A stretch of 64,000 nucleotides of DNA from Flaccisagitta enflata (GCA_965153355.1 OZ231128.1:50344001-50408000); one strand, 5' to 3'. Shown: positions 42,111 to 55,184, counted from the stretch's first letter. The notes: a model not told the origin generated them from the letters alone. Made by a program: numbers and translations.

Positions 42111-42339
42111 AATTTTTATCAAGGAAATCGATTACTGCAGAGAATTACTATCAACAAGACAAGACCCTTAGGTATGCAGCAGTTCCTCCACGTGTAAGCC
42201 TAAAAGAGTGGATTCCACTGCCCTGCTGAAAAAATGGATCTTGACATCGAATTTTGACTGTCTTGTTGCTATGCAAATTTATTTATCACTCAAAAAAGAT
42301 GTAAACGCAAAATGCTTCAGTGTATGTGCGCTCCAGGTT

Positions 42340-42370
42340 TTTTTGTTGTTGTTGTTGTTGTTGTCGTTGT

Positions 42371-42453
<83 letters not shown>

Positions 42454-42640
42454 TCGTTGTTGTTGTCGTTGTTGTTGTCGTTGTTGTTGTCGTTGTTAAC
42501 GTTGTTGTCGTTGTTGTTGTTGTTGGTGTGGGTGTGGGTGTGGGTGTGAGTGTGTGTTTGTGTGTGTATGATGTGTGTATGATGTGTGTATGATGTGTGT
42601 GCATGCGTGCGTGCTTGTGTGTGTGTGTATGTATTTCTTG
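42340..42640. repeat. (GTT)n/(GTC)n then (GT)n microsatellites
   Basis: About 60 GTT/GTC triplets, then GTGTGG and GTGTATGAT repeats. Confidence 0.95.
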
Positions 42641-42712
42641 AGCACTATCTAATCAAAGTACTAAAATGTTTTTCCTACGGATCCCGGCAAAAGGAAAAAA
42701 CAGAGCAAGGAA

Positions 42713-42748
42713 GGAAGGAAGGAAGGAAGGAAGGAAGGAAGGAAGGAA

Positions 42749-42779
<31 letters not shown>

Positions 42780-42870
42780 TGGAAGAAAGAATGGAAGAAA
42801 GGAAGGAAGAAAGAATGGAAGAAAGGAAGGAAGAAAGGAAGGAAGAAAGAATGGAAGAATGAAAGAAAAA
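42713..42870. repeat. (GGAA)n/(GAAA)n microsatellite
   Basis: AAGG and AAAG tetramers with AATGG interruptions. Confidence 0.95.
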
Positions 42871-42884
42871 AAGTGATGCGGGCT

Positions 42885-43037
42885 CACAATATTGTTGTGG
42901 GTGGCCAGGGGTATCCAACTCCCATCGGCACCCCATGCTCCCCCAAAACTCACATACGCATCATCCCATGCTGACGGACGGACCAAATGACCAACGGATG
43001 AACAAAGCCTTGTAGAGTTGCATGTCGGCAACAAAAA
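42885..43037 (+). mobile_element. subfamily J element
   Basis: GGGCTCACAATATTGTTGTG, a GGACGGACC tract, CTTGTAGAGTTGCATGTCGG then CAACAAAAAAG. Matches 652-837. Confidence 0.65.
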
Positions 43038-43154
43038 AGTGATAATGAAAAAATGATTGAATGAAAGAAAGAAAGAAAGATAGGAAAAAAGAAAGAATGG
43101 AATAAGATAAAGGAAAGGGAAGGAAAGTAAGGAAAATAAATGAAACTAGGCATC

Positions 43155-43600
43155 CAAGGATCGCACATGGTCAGCGGTACCCTGCGGTACCCTGCTTGGA
43201 GTGATCAAGTGATGGAGTGAGAGCAGGGCAGCGGCCCCAAAGGGCCGATGTCCTGTTGGACACAGGTGTGAATTTCCAGATGTCTTGTGGAGGATATTTC
43301 AGGCATCAGATTACTGCTTCAGGTCAATTAATGTGATTATAAGGGCTAGAAGGCAGATGTGAGAGCTGGAGGGCAGATTTGAGAGCTAGAGGGCAGATTT
43401 GAGGTTTGGAGGGCATGCACAATGAGGGCAAGTCTGAGGTGTGGAGGGCAGGCTCGAGGCCTGGAGGGCAGATTCAAAGCATGGAGGGCTGATTTGAGGG
43501 GGTGGGGACGTATGGAAGGACGGATGGTTGGAAGGATGGACGTCAGGAAATTCCCCTCTGTGTTCTACAGAACATTGGCCCTTTGGGACCACCGCCCAAA
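43155..43600 (+). mobile_element. subfamily H element
   Basis: GGTCAGCGGTACCCTG, GGGCAGCGGCCCCAAAGGGC, GTCCTGTTGGACACAGG, about ten GAGGGCAGATTTGAGG units, (GGAC/GGAT)n and GTGTTCTACAGAACATTGGC. Confidence 0.65.
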
Positions 43601-43669
43601 AAGAGGAGAGCAGAAAGAAGTACAGAAAGAATACAAGAAAGGAAGGAAGGAAGAACAGGTCGCCCAAGG

Positions 43670-44385
43670 GCAATATGTGGTCAGCGATACCCGTTGCCCT
43701 GCTTTGAGTGATTGTGAATTGGAGTGAGAGGAAGCAGGGCAGCGGCCCCGAAGGGGACAAAGTCCTGTAGAACACAGGGAGACTTTCATTCGTCCTGCCT
43801 GAAGAAGTGGATGAGATGCGATAGAGGGCTGACTGGAGGCCTTCAAGAGCCTAAACTGAGGTCTAAGAAGGCTGATGTAAGGCCTGAGAATGTCAATTGG
43901 AAGCTTGGGAGGGCTGACTTGAGGCTTAAGAGAGCTGGATTAAGGCTTGAAAGGTCAGAGGACTGATTTGAAGCCTGAGAGCAATAAATTGAGGCTTAGA
44001 TAGCTGATTTGAGGCCTGAGAGGCCTAGTTTGAGGCCTGAGAAGCCAGGTTTGAGGCCTGAGGATTTGGATTTGAGGCCTACGAAGCCTAATTTGAGGCC
44101 TGAGAGGCCAGGTTTGAGGCCTGAGAGGTTGGATTTGAGGTCCGAGAGACCGGATTTGAGGTCTGAGAGGCTGGATTTGAGGCCTGAGAGGCCGGATTTG
44201 AGGCCTGAGGGGCCAGAGTTGGAGCCTGAGAGGCCAGGTTTGAGGTCTCAAGAGGCCAGATTTGAGGCCTGAGGAGCCTGATGGGGGGGGGACGAACGGA
44301 CGGACGAACAAACAAACGAACGGACGAACAAAAGTCCCCCTGTGTTCTACAGGACTTTGCCCCCTTCGGGGCCGCTGCCCAAAAA
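43670..44385 (+). mobile_element. subfamily H element, long core
   Basis: GTCAGCGATACCCGTTGCCC, GGGCAGCGGCCCCGAAGGGG, GTCCTGTAGAACACAGG, about 25 units of TTTGAGGCCTGAGAGGCC (43900-44275), a (CGAACGGA)n tract and GTTCTACAGGACTTTGCCCC. Confidence 0.7.
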
Positions 44386-44462
44386 AGAAACACAGAACTA
44401 CTGAAGGATGGAAGACTGACTTACCAACATGAAAGTGGGTGATAGAGCTGATATCTATTCTA

Positions 44463-44655
44463 ACAAGGCCGGATACACAGCTACCAGTCTCGTGCGGGTG
44501 GGCAGAGGTCATATTTGAGGTCACAAGACCATTTGGGCAGGAGCAGTGAAATCCAAGAAATAAAATCATAAAAAAAGTAAAACGTGACTGACCAACCGAT
44601 CGACCAACGGACGGATAAAGCGGGTTGTAGAGTGGCGTGCACGAGACCAAAAAGA
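44463..44655 (+). mobile_element. subfamily A element
   Basis: ACAAGGCCGGATACACAGCT, GTCTCGTGCGGGTGGGCAGA, GGGCAGGAGCAGTGAAATCC, a GACCAACC tract, and a decayed hairpin (AGTGGCGTGCACGAGACC) then AAAAAG. Confidence 0.7.
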
Positions 44656-44929
44656 GATCTGAGAAGAAATTAAGATAACGACTCTGTTATAACTGCAGTG
44701 GAGCATCGCTAGAGCGAACTTGCTAATAAGGCATGCCCGCCAATAAGGCATACAACTTCCTGTCCCAATTATTTGTAAATTGGCAATATAATATGACAGC
44801 TTCACTACATATAAAACATGATTTTGCTAAATCTCGTGACACACGCTAGTAACCGGACTTTGTCTGTAAATGTGGCCAAGCAGTGGCTAATAAAAGCTCA
44901 AATTTGCTCATTGCTGATTGAAAATTTGG

Positions 44930-45085
44930 AAATGAATGAATTAATGAATAAATGAATATATGAATCAATGAACGTGTGAATGAATGCATGAATGAATGAA
45001 TGAATGAACAAATGAATGAATAAATGAAGAATTGAACGGACCGTCGGACACAGCTTGTTACAAAGTCGCGGCTTCACAACCAAAA
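44930..45085. repeat. (GAAT)n array ending in a hairpin-element 3' end
   Basis: GAATGAAT units, then GGACCGTCGGACACAGCTTG and AAAGTCGCGGCTTCACAACC with AAAAAG. Confidence 0.7.
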
Positions 45086-45112
45086 AGAGAAAAAAATTAT
45101 CGCGATTGCGGA

Positions 45113-45297
45113 AAAAATGCTTTTTTTGAAAATCATCCATTAATTGTTTTGGGGACACAGATTCGTATCAATTTTTTCGCTTAATTACTTGTATTATCAT
45201 ATTTAATAACTAGAAAAAGTCAAATTTCAATTTCTAAAATGTTCATTTTTGACCCCTCGTGAATGGCATACGTTTCCCAAGCTTAGATCATGTCATA
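45113..45297 (+). repeat. dispersed repeat, partner at 55185
   Basis: GTATCAATTTTTTCGC, CTAGAAAAAGTCAAATTTCA and GACCCCTCGTGAATGGCATA occur in inverted form at 55185-55370. Confidence 0.7.
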
Positions 45298-45329
45298 CTC
45301 ACTTTTTAGCCTAGATCCTCAGAACTACT

Positions 45330-45735
45330 CAGCATGGGTCATCAGCCCCTTTGGGGCTGCTGCCCCTCTCACCATCAGACATCAAAATATACTCACATAG
45401 GGGCAACGGGTACCGCTGACCATCTAACGCTTTTGCGACTATTACTTTTTTGGCATTTTTTAGGTTTTTGGGCTCACAGCTCTTTCCCATATGCCATTAT
45501 AAGTCATTCTAAGTCATTTTAAGTCATTCTAAGTCTTTTTGAGTTATATTAAGTCAAAGTCATATTAAGTCACTTAAGTCAAAAAGGTCAAAATGGTCAT
45601 TAAAGTCATTTTTTGTCATTTTAAGACATTTTAAGTCATTTCAGGTCACCTTGAGTCATATAAATTGTCAATTTAAGTCAGCTTAAGCTATTTATGTCCC
45701 GCATGCGACTTATAGGTGTTGGCCTTGTTTCAATA
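45330..45735 (-). mobile_element. H end fused to subfamily D body
   Basis: CATCAGCCCCTTTGGGGCTG and GGGTACCGCTGACC (H), then AAGTCATTCTAAGTC units and CGCATGCGACTTATAGGTGT with TGGCCTTGTTT, a reversed D 5' end. Confidence 0.6.
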
Positions 45736-45967
45736 TTCTATTGTAATTTCATCAATAATCGATACTGTGAAAGTGTCATATGGCATTCAAGTAAAATTCA
45801 TTCATTTTCTCCAAATTCATTTACTTTATTACATGTAAATTAATTCATTTATGCAAATTTCAATGATTTTTTTCCCATCTAATTCGAGAAAAGAGTTTGG
45901 CTTTTTTTCATTCGTAGCATAGCATTAAATTCTCTTATGTATCATTCATTCATCAATTTATCTTACA

Positions 45968-46085
45968 TTCAGTCATATAATTTTAATTAATCAAATCTTT
46001 CATTCGTTCTTTCATCATGATATAATCAGTCATATAATTTTAATTAATCAAATCTTTCATTCGTTCTTTCATCATGATATAATCT
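45968..46085. repeat. 58-bp direct duplication
   Basis: Two nearly identical tandem copies containing CAGTCATATAATTTTAATTA and TTCGTTCTTTCATCATGATA. Confidence 0.85.
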
Positions 46086-46296
46086 TCCATACCAATGACC
46101 ATGCCTTTTTTTTGTGAATTTTTTGGGAGAGCCAACCGGGCTCTCTCCTCACAATTTTACAGAGCCCGACGGAAAAACAGCGAGCCCGGCAAAAAAAACT
46201 AATGCTGGATGGAAGGCTACACAAATTGTGTGTGGGCGGGCAGGGGTAGTGAGATTTGCTAGAAAACATTTGGGCATGAGAAGTGACATTAAAATC

Positions 46297-46602
46297 CAGG
46301 CCTGTATATTCTTGAGTTTCCCCCCCCCCCGGTGGGGGGGGGGGGAGATGGGGAAGGAAATCAAAGAGGGAAAAAAGAGAAAAAAACAAAATTTGGGGAA
46401 AATATAACTTTTTACAGTATCAAATCATAAAACTCAATTAGTAAAACACAATTTAACACTATTCAAACCTTATCTACATAGTTTTATTGCTGTATGGGGA
46501 AGAAAATCATGGATATAAAAACGCGACGCGACGTGTTGTGGGGAAGAAAATCAAAGGCAGGGGGGGGAAAAATCAAAAACGACTCAAGAATATACACCCC
46601 TG
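46297..46602. mobile_element. 306-bp hAT-like MITE, copy 2
   Basis: Same ends as copy 1 (CAGGCCTGTATATTCTTGAG, and CAAGAATATACACCCCTG at the right). TTAAAATC lies on both sides (46289-46296, 46603-46610). It carries a C11-GGT-G12 palindrome (46321-46345). Confidence 0.85.
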
Positions 46603-46649
46603 TTAAAATCACCTGTAAATGCACAAAAAGAAAAAAAAACAATGTCAGC

Positions 46650-46770
46650 GATCAATAGAGCAACAGATGGACTAATGAATGGACCAACCAACCGACAGAC
46701 AGACTAACAGATGGACAGACCGCCTAACATAGAAGGTTATAGAGTAGCGTGCAAATGACTTGAGAAAACT
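46650..46770 (+). mobile_element. hairpin-element 3' fragment
   Basis: GACCAACCAACCGACAGACA tract, AAGGTTATAGAGTAGCGTGC then a decayed stem. No 5' module. Confidence 0.5.
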
Positions 46771-46779
46771 GAACATTTT

Positions 46780-47280
46780 GCTCTATTTTTAAAAATGTGA
46801 GAGCTGTATGACACTCATCTTTCTATGGTAATTTTGCCTCTCTCTCATAATAGAAATAAATAGGTTTTAAAGAAAGCAAAAATCATCACATGCTAACCTT
46901 TTTTTTTAAACCATCAATATAATGACAATATTACATGAAAAAGGAGATGCTTTACTTGTTGATCAATTTTACATTTGACAAAGTGACTATAGTAGAAGTT
47001 CATTTTAGTCACTCATAACTTGTGAATTGGGTTTTCTTCTCATGATATTACAAAAATCTTCTAATCGATTTGAGTTCAAAAATGGTTTAAATTTTGAGAG
47101 AGCCAGCCGGGCTCAGAGCCAGCAAAACCAGAGAGCCCGACTGCAAAATAGAGAGCCACGGGCTCGCGGGCTCGCCCTAAAAAAAGGCCTGCCAATGACG
47201 ACCATATCAGATCTTTAATTCATCCTTGCAATTTCTTTATCGTTAGTCATGACATTCATCTTTTTAATCATCCATTCAGT
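46780..47280. other. intergenic DNA with GAGAGCC-CGGGCTC relics
   Basis: GAGAGCCAGCCGGGCTC at 47097-47113 and related GAGCCCG motifs resemble 46127-46175. No gene seen. Confidence 0.4.
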
Positions 47281-47283
47281 CAT

Positions 47284-47570
47284 TCGTAAATTAATTCATG
47301 CATTCATTCATTCATTCATTCATTCATTCAATTATTCAGTCATTCATTTATTCAATCATTCATTCATTCATTCATTCATTTATTCATTCATTCATATGAA
47401 AGAGCAGCAAAAATGATGCTGTTTGATAACAAATGTAATGAGCAAGAGTGAGAGGACGAAAGAAGGAAAGAAAGAGAAATTAAGAAAGAAACAAATTTAG
47501 ATAGAAACAAAGAAACAAAGAGAAAGAGAGAAAGAAAGAAAGAGAAAGAAAGGAAGAAATAAAACAAGGT
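47284..47570. repeat. (ATTC)n then GAAA-rich repeats
   Basis: ATTC tetramers (47284-47396), then AAAG/GAGA tract (47455-47565). Confidence 0.85.
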
Positions 47571-47571
47571 C

Positions 47572-47790
47572 ATTAGACTTAAGTCGCGTGCGGCGGCATT
47601 TTCCAAAAAGTCAGGCAGACAGACAAACAATTTTTTTTCTTCAAAAAGGCATTTGAAATGGTTGTTTACTCCACAAAGTTCCTTCTCTACCACTCAGAGA
47701 CATGAAAACGCTTTAAAAAGTCTTTAAAACAGTTTTGTGACGGACCGACTGACTGACTGACCGACCAAAAAGTGGCTTATAGAGTCCCGT
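47572..47790 (+). mobile_element. decayed hairpin element
   Basis: ACAAGGTCATTAGACTTAAG then AGTCGCGTGCGGCGGC, a GACCGACTGACTG tract and GCTTATAGAGTCCCGTAG; the terminal hairpin is lost. Confidence 0.5.
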
Positions 47791-47851
47791 AGAAAAAGAG
47801 AAATTGAAAAACAGAAAGAAAGTTTGAATGAAAAAGAAAGAAGGAACAAAA

Positions 47852-48210
47852 CAAGGCTGGATACACGACTACCCCAGTCGCGTGCGGGTTGGCAGGGGCT
47901 ATATTTGAGGATAGTGGAGCATCTAGACAGGAGCAGCATAACCAACAAGGCCGGATACACGGCCAATACCAGTCGCGGATGGGTGGGCACGGGCGGAAAT
48001 GCGTGTTTTCCCACTTTTCAACTCGAGCGTGACGGACCGACCAACCGACCAACCGACCAACCAACCAACCAACCGACGAAGGACGGACAAAGCCTCTTAT
48101 AGAGTCGCTAGTCCGCGACTAAAAACCCCATTAACGCCAAAACAGTAAAGTGTGTTGGACCAACGGACCGACAAAACGGGGTGTAGAGTCGCGTAGCACG
48201 CGACTAGAAA
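47852..48210 (+). mobile_element. subfamily A element split by a B element
   Basis: A 5' half: ACAAGGCTGGATACACGACT, CCAGTCGCGTGCGGGTTGGC, ACAGGAGCAGCATAACC. A 3' half resumes at 48126 with CCCCATTAACGCC, AAAGTGTGTTGGACC and AGTCGCGTAGCACGCGACT then AGAAAAG. The intact A copy at 60224 lines up across the gap. Confidence 0.8.
47944..48125 (+). mobile_element. subfamily B element nested in A
   Basis: Full B copy: ACAAGGCCGGATACACGGCC, AGTCGCGGATGGGTGGGCAC, a CAACCGACC tract, and AGTCGCTAGTCCGCGACT then AAAAA. It entered an A-run of the A element, fixing the B ends at about CAAGG and GACT(A). Confidence 0.8.
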
Positions 48211-48605
48211 AGCATAACATAAGTACAGTACGATGGGAGCAAAGATGACCTAGACTGGAAGATAGATTTTAGGTATTTTAATTTCTTTTGATTTATTGGG
48301 AAAAAAATCAAAAAACGTTTTTCAATTTTTTGAGTTCCGGTTTAGGAATTAATGTTTCCTTTTTTCGCTTGCGACAATTTGAGGAAGTTAGGTCAGAACT
48401 AGGCTCGCCCGGGGCTGGGGTTGAAATTAGTACAGGGCACTTTTTTACACCTTCTGGAAAAAAGCAGGGCACTGTCGGACCAATACTTTAGGCGCTATGA
48501 ATTTTTTAATCTTTTTTTATTTTTTCATATTTTCCGCATTTTTCTCAAAGATCTATATTTTTCATTGATCCTAATTTGGGCCTTAAGTAACAACAAAAAT
48601 GAGTT
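48211..48605. other. intergenic DNA, no feature seen
   Basis: No supported gene. Confidence 0.4.
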
Positions 48606-48607
48606 CA

Positions 48608-48896
48608 GGAGAGGACATAGGGAGGGAGGGAGAGGGTTGAAGGGAGAGGGAGGGAGAGGGAGGGAGGGAGGGGGAGGGAGGGAAAGGGACGGAGAGGGAC
48701 AGAGAGGGAGGGAGAGGGAGGGAGGGAGAGAAGGAGGGAGGGAGAGAGGGAAGGAGAGATAGATAGGGAGGAAGAGGGAGGGAAAGAGGGAGGGAGGAAG
48801 GGAGAGAAGGAGGGAGAGGGAGGGAGAGGGGGAGGGAGGGAGGGAGAGGGAGGGAGATAGGGAGGGAGGTAGGAAGAAAGTGAGAGGGGGAGGGAG
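48608..48896. repeat. (GGGA)n-rich array
   Basis: GGGAGGGA, GAGGGA and GGGAAAGG units over about 290 bases. G-tracts could form quadruplexes. Confidence 0.9.
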
Positions 48897-49126
48897 AGAA
48901 TTGAATTGTCTTATAAAACACTAGAGGGCCATTGACCATGACCAACCGCAACGCAAGGACAAAAGTTAAACAAGTGCCAGCTGTTGGAATATGATGTTTT
49001 TTGGATCCTTCAACGGCAAGACATGTATGGCTCAGTGGTACCGATGAGGCCTTTGAGTGAGTTAGTGCAGGTTTGAATCCCCAAGTCCCAGGGTTTTTTT
49101 CAATGATAGGTTGCGCTTACTGCACA

Positions 49127-49345
49127 TTTTTAGTCGCGTGCACGTGACTCTACAACCCGCTTTGTTGGTCTGTTGGTCTGTCGGTCCGTCCGTCCGTCCA
49201 TCACACTTTACTTTTTTATAATACTTTAAATTATTTCTAGTCATTCTAAGTATTTATAAGTCATTATAAGTCTTTATAAGTCATTCTAAGTCATTTTAAG
49301 TCATTCTAAGCTATTCTAAGTCATTTTAAGTTATTTTAAGACTAA
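49127..49345 (-). mobile_element. subfamily D element
   Basis: TTTTTAGTCGCGTGCACGTG, GACTCTACAACCCGC, (GTCC)n, CATCACACTTTACTTTTTTA and AAGTCATTCTAAGTC units. The ACAAGGCC end is missing. Confidence 0.7.
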
Positions 49346-49864
49346 TTTCTGTTAGATGACGGAAATACATTAACCTGCATCACTGTCGTTTTTACGGCAA
49401 AAATTGACCCATGTACAATCCTTGGGAACAAATGGTGGAGGGACGCCAGCCTCGGATCCCTTGGCATAGTGGTATTTATGCCTTTGGGAAGGGCATGAAT
49501 CCTGGATTATTTGAGGCCAGAGTGAGCAAATCTCCATGTATTTCAAATCCATGGGTGGCCTCGGCAAGGGTGGCAGGTGTGTTTTGCCTTTGGATGAGAT
49601 CCTTTTACATTTGGGGGTGGGTTGGGGGGAGGGCGAAATTGGAGGGAAAAGGAACAGTGTTTTTTTGTTATGGGTCTTTCCAAAAAATTTTTTGGATAAA
49701 TGTCCTTCCCTATTCTAGATGAAATTTTCGAAGGGCAATGGTGACATAGAAAAGATCCACAAGGCAACCATTTTTGAACCTTAGAAATCAGCAACTCACT
49801 TTTTTGTCCCTTTCAGATTTTCCTTCGCAGCCTCAAGCAAGGGAAGGAATTGGATGTCTCCAAA

Positions 49865-50080
49865 TTAACAAATTTCCCTGGTTAATTCATCCATAACGAA
49901 CCCTGCCAGTTTGACAAATAGATGCTTGTTTTTCTGCACCAGAGAGTCTACTTTAAAATATTGCTCTGCCATTTTGGGATGAATGTTGAGGGAATGCACA
50001 CTGTGGAACAAGTCAATACATTTTTTTCCAAGTAAAATATACATGTAGGCGTAGCTTATTAAACAAGCCCGACCGGGCAA
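49865..50080 (-). pseudogene. coding-like fragment, unrecognised
   Basis: Minus frame with natural composition after an acceptor-like CTTGTTCCACAG: VHSLNIHPKMAEQYFKVDSL then VQKNKHLFVKLAGFVMDELT and REIC with a stop. No repeat bias. It lies next to the 1.3-kb triplicated segment. It may be a relic exon; no partner exon was found. Confidence 0.3.
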
Positions 50081-50129
50081 AGATGCGTCCGGACTGTGTC
50101 TCTGCGTTTATTGATCATGTGACAATTAA

Positions 50130-51150
50130 ACTACATTTTTTTTTGTCAACATGAAAGTTTTCTCTAGGTGGCGCCCCCTATCTTGGGTGTTTTTGCATGG
50201 GGAATCCATTGGTGAAGTCAAAAATGCAAAAAAACGATGTTTAGAACTTGCCCTGGCCCGGTAACGAGCATATATGCCCTTTTCACTCATTTTTTGCCAT
50301 TTTTTGTCAGTTTTCAAAGATGAAGTTGCATTTAAATCACAAAAATTGCATAAATATACCTCCAATAGATGAATTTAGTCCACCTGAAACATTTATGAGC
50401 AGCTTGGCCCTCTTATGGGGGAATAATTGGCTCTTAGGGCCCCGTATTGAGCATTTTTTGAACAAATAAGCAGTAAATTATCGATTATTCTTCATTTATT
50501 AGTATAATCCTCCCTACTCAATCTCTATGTTATGTTGAATTGATAGAGAATTTCTCAAAGCCCAAATGTTGCATGGGGCTGAGCAGGGGAAGGGGTTTTC
50601 AGGCATTTCAGCCAGGGCATCATTGAAAAAAAAGTCCATAAATAACAAACATGGTTAATACTTATAAGTCGCATGCAAGACTAACATTTACAATGACAAA
50701 GAATGATTAGAATGACTTAGAATGACTTGGTATACCCTTAAATAACCTTTAATGACTTTAAAAAATGAAATTGTTAAAAAAAAGTATAAGTATGGGATTG
50801 ACAAACCAACCAACAGAGGGATAGATGGACAGACAAAGCAGAATGTAGAGTCACGTGCACGCGACTAAAAAGTTAGGTTTAGATGATGAACTGACCAATC
50901 ATTTGGACATGGCATAGTGTAAATTTCCATCTCCTTTTGATGGTTTATCTTGCAGAAGTTAGCAGTTTTTGAATAATCAAGGTCACCTGAGACATTTTAC
51001 TCAAGTAATCCTGTCTCATGATAGGAAATTAACAAATTTTGTCTCGATATGAACATTATTCAAGCAAAAAAAGTGATGATTCTTTGATAAACTGTTTACT
51101 GTAAACAATAGTGATAACTTGCATTTAAGACCCTGAGGGTGAGAGTGTGA

Positions 51151-51211
<61 letters not shown>

Positions 51212-51546
51212 TGTGTGTAAGTGTGTGTGTGTGTGTAAGTGTGTGTGTGTGTGTGTAAGTGTGTCTGTGTAAAAGGGAATGAGGGTAGTTTGCCAATCAA
51301 TTTTATTTCATTCCAGGGTTATTTGTTAGAGATCACGTAACTCACTATAGAGGTATTTATTAGTTGGGGAAAAGAAAAGGTTGAGTAGCAACAAGAGGTA
51401 AAGAAAAGAGGGGAGGGAAAAAGAAATAGATGGAGAAAGCAATATTGATGAAGAGTAAATGAAAGAGAACAAGTCATTTGAAGATCACTTGTGGTGTTCA
51501 GCTGTAGAAGTGCGGTGAGAGTAAGGCATTGACCCAAAGAGGCTAT
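50130..51546 (+). repeat. 1.4-kb repeat, copy 1
   Basis: Contains GTCAACATGAAAGTTTTCTC, a subfamily D element (50657-50875) and a (GT)n tract (51150-51265). Copy 2 follows directly in the same orientation; copy 3 is inverted at 53880. Confidence 0.85.
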
Positions 51547-52990
51547 ATTTTTTTTTGTCAACATGAAAGTTTTCTCAAGGTGGCGCCCCCCTATCTTGGG
51601 TGTTTTTGCATGGGGAATCCATTGGTGAAGTCAAAAATGCAAAAAAACGATGTTTAGAACTTGCCCTGGCCCGGTAACGAGCATATATGCCCTTTTCACT
51701 CATTTTTTGCCATTTTTTGTCAGTTTTCAAAGATGAAGTAGCATTTAAATCACAAAAACTGCATAAATATACCTCCAATAGATGAATTAAGTCCACCTGA
51801 AACATTTATGAGCAGCTTGACCCTCTTATGGGGGAATAAGTGGCTCTTAGGGCCCCGTATTGAGCATTTTTTGAACAAATAAGCAGTAAATTATTGATTA
51901 TTCTTCATTTATTGGTATAATCCTCCTTACTCAATCTCTATGTTATGTTAAATTGATAGAGAATTTTTCAAAAGCCCTAATGTTGCATGGGGCTGAGCAG
52001 GGGAAGAGGTTATCAGGCATTTCAGCCGGGGCATCATTGAAAAAAAAGCCCATAACGAACACGGTTAATATTTATAAGTCGCGTGCAATACTTACATTTA
52101 GAATGACATAGAATGATTAGAATGACTTAGAATGACTTGGTATACCCTAAAATAACCTTAAATGACTTGTAAAAATGAAATTGTTAAAAAAAATTTAAGT
52201 GTGGGACTGACAAACCAACCAACAGAGGGATGGATGGACAGACAAAGCGGGGTGTAGAGTTGCGTGCATGCGACTAAAAAGTCAAGTTTTGCTATTGAAC
52301 TGACCAATCATTTGGACATGGCATAGTGTAAATCAATATCTCCTTTTGATGGTTTATCTTGCAGAAGTGGGCAGTTTTTGAATAATCAAGGTCACCTGAG
52401 ACATTTTACTCAAGTAGTCCTGTCTCATGATGGTAAATGAACAAATTTTCCTCAATATGAACATTATTCAAGCAAAAAAGGGATAATTATGTGATAAACT
52501 GTTTACTGTAAAAAAAGGTCACCCGAGATATATATCTCCAGTAACCCTGTTTTATGATAGGAAATTAATAAATTTGTGGCCTAGGTATGAGCATTTCTCT
52601 AGCATAAAGTGATGACTTTCACAATAAACTGTTTATTGTCAACAAGTGTGATAACTTGCATTAAACAACTTGTTTCGAATTGTGGGTGTGTGTGTTCGTG
52701 TGTGAGTATGTGTAAAAGGGAATGGGGATTGTATGCCCCTGCCCACCTATCCATTATAATATCATATTCCAGGGTTACTTGTTACAGACCATTTTATTAC
52801 TATGAAGGCATTTATTTGTAGGGGAAAGGAAAAGGTTGAGTAGCAACAAAAGGTAAAGAAATGAGAGGTGGGGGGAAAAAGAAACAGATGGGGAAAAAAA
52901 CATTGATGAAGAGGAAGTGAAAGAGAACAAGTCATTTGAAGATTGCTTGTGGTGTTTAGCTGCAGAAGTTGGGTGAGAGTAGGGCAGAGG
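51547..52990 (+). repeat. 1.4-kb repeat, copy 2 (direct)
   Basis: Starts GTCAACATGAAAGTTTTCTC like copy 1, carries its own D element (52070-52280) and TTGCAGAAGTGGGCAGTTTT. It differs by many substitutions and lacks most of the (GT)n tract. Confidence 0.85.
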
Positions 52991-53879
52991 CTCTAAAGGG
53001 CCAATGTCCTGTTGAACATAGGGGTGAATTTCCTCAGTTGAAATGGGCAAATTGGACAACTTCAGGAGACCTAGGATGAACATGGGGGGTCCAAATATTG
53101 AAAATTTTGAAAAAGATTGATTATTGAAGAGGCTAGGTTTGGGCAGTTGTAGGCTTGTGAAAGTTGATTTGAATAAATGATAATAGATTTAATGTTAAGT
53201 GCCTGATTACTTGGTTACTTGATTTAATTGTCAAGTAAAGCTGAATAAATTAAAATAAACAATATTTCCAACAATATCTTTAAACAAGGCTAAATTACAA
53301 AAAATGCTTTTCTGATCAATGCTTCTACATTATCCTTAAACATAAGCTCACTGGTTCAGAAATGAGAGCAATTTAAAGAAAAACAGTTGAACCAATATTT
53401 CTACAATTTTCCTAAATTTCTAAATTTCTAAATTTGCAGAATCTCATTAACAGTGGCACAAGTATCAGAATAATCATATCTTTTCCAGAAAATCCTTGAG
53501 ATCTTCCAGCAAAAAACTGCAAACTCTCATCTTCCAGGGGCTTCTTTCAGAATTTGGCTAGCTTGTCTAGTTTTTGCATAATCTCCTTATCTTTTATTGC
53601 AGTAGAGAAAAATCATACTGTATCAGCCATTCTTTGGCTCAAAATCAACTGTCCAAGGCCTTTTATCAGCCCTCTCATGACATTACACTTAAAACTTTGC
53701 AAAATTCAAATCTGCTTTTGCATGCCCATAACAGCACAAACCTAGTCTCTTCAAGCCTTTTCAAAAGCCTAATTCTGACTATGTTCTTCCTAGGTCTCCT
53801 GATCTTTTACTCTGATGTCTCCTTCAATTTTGGCTATTCCAACTTACTGAGGAAATACACTTCTATATTCATGATCATT
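52991..53879. other. spacer between direct and inverted copies
   Basis: Begins with an H-like piece (AGGCTCTAAAGGGCCAATGT). Otherwise AT-rich, with no supported gene. Confidence 0.4.
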
Positions 53880-55181
<1,302 letters not shown>

Positions 55182-55184
55182 TGA

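Noticed and set aside
43955-44650. 231-residue frame with Leu-Arg-Pro-Gln repeats
   Set aside because: Translation of the 18-bp group H core; other phases are also open.
49025-49085. tRNA-like TGGCTCAGTGG .. GGTTTGAATCC
   Set aside because: No convincing acceptor or anticodon stem; probably a tRNA-derived SINE relic.
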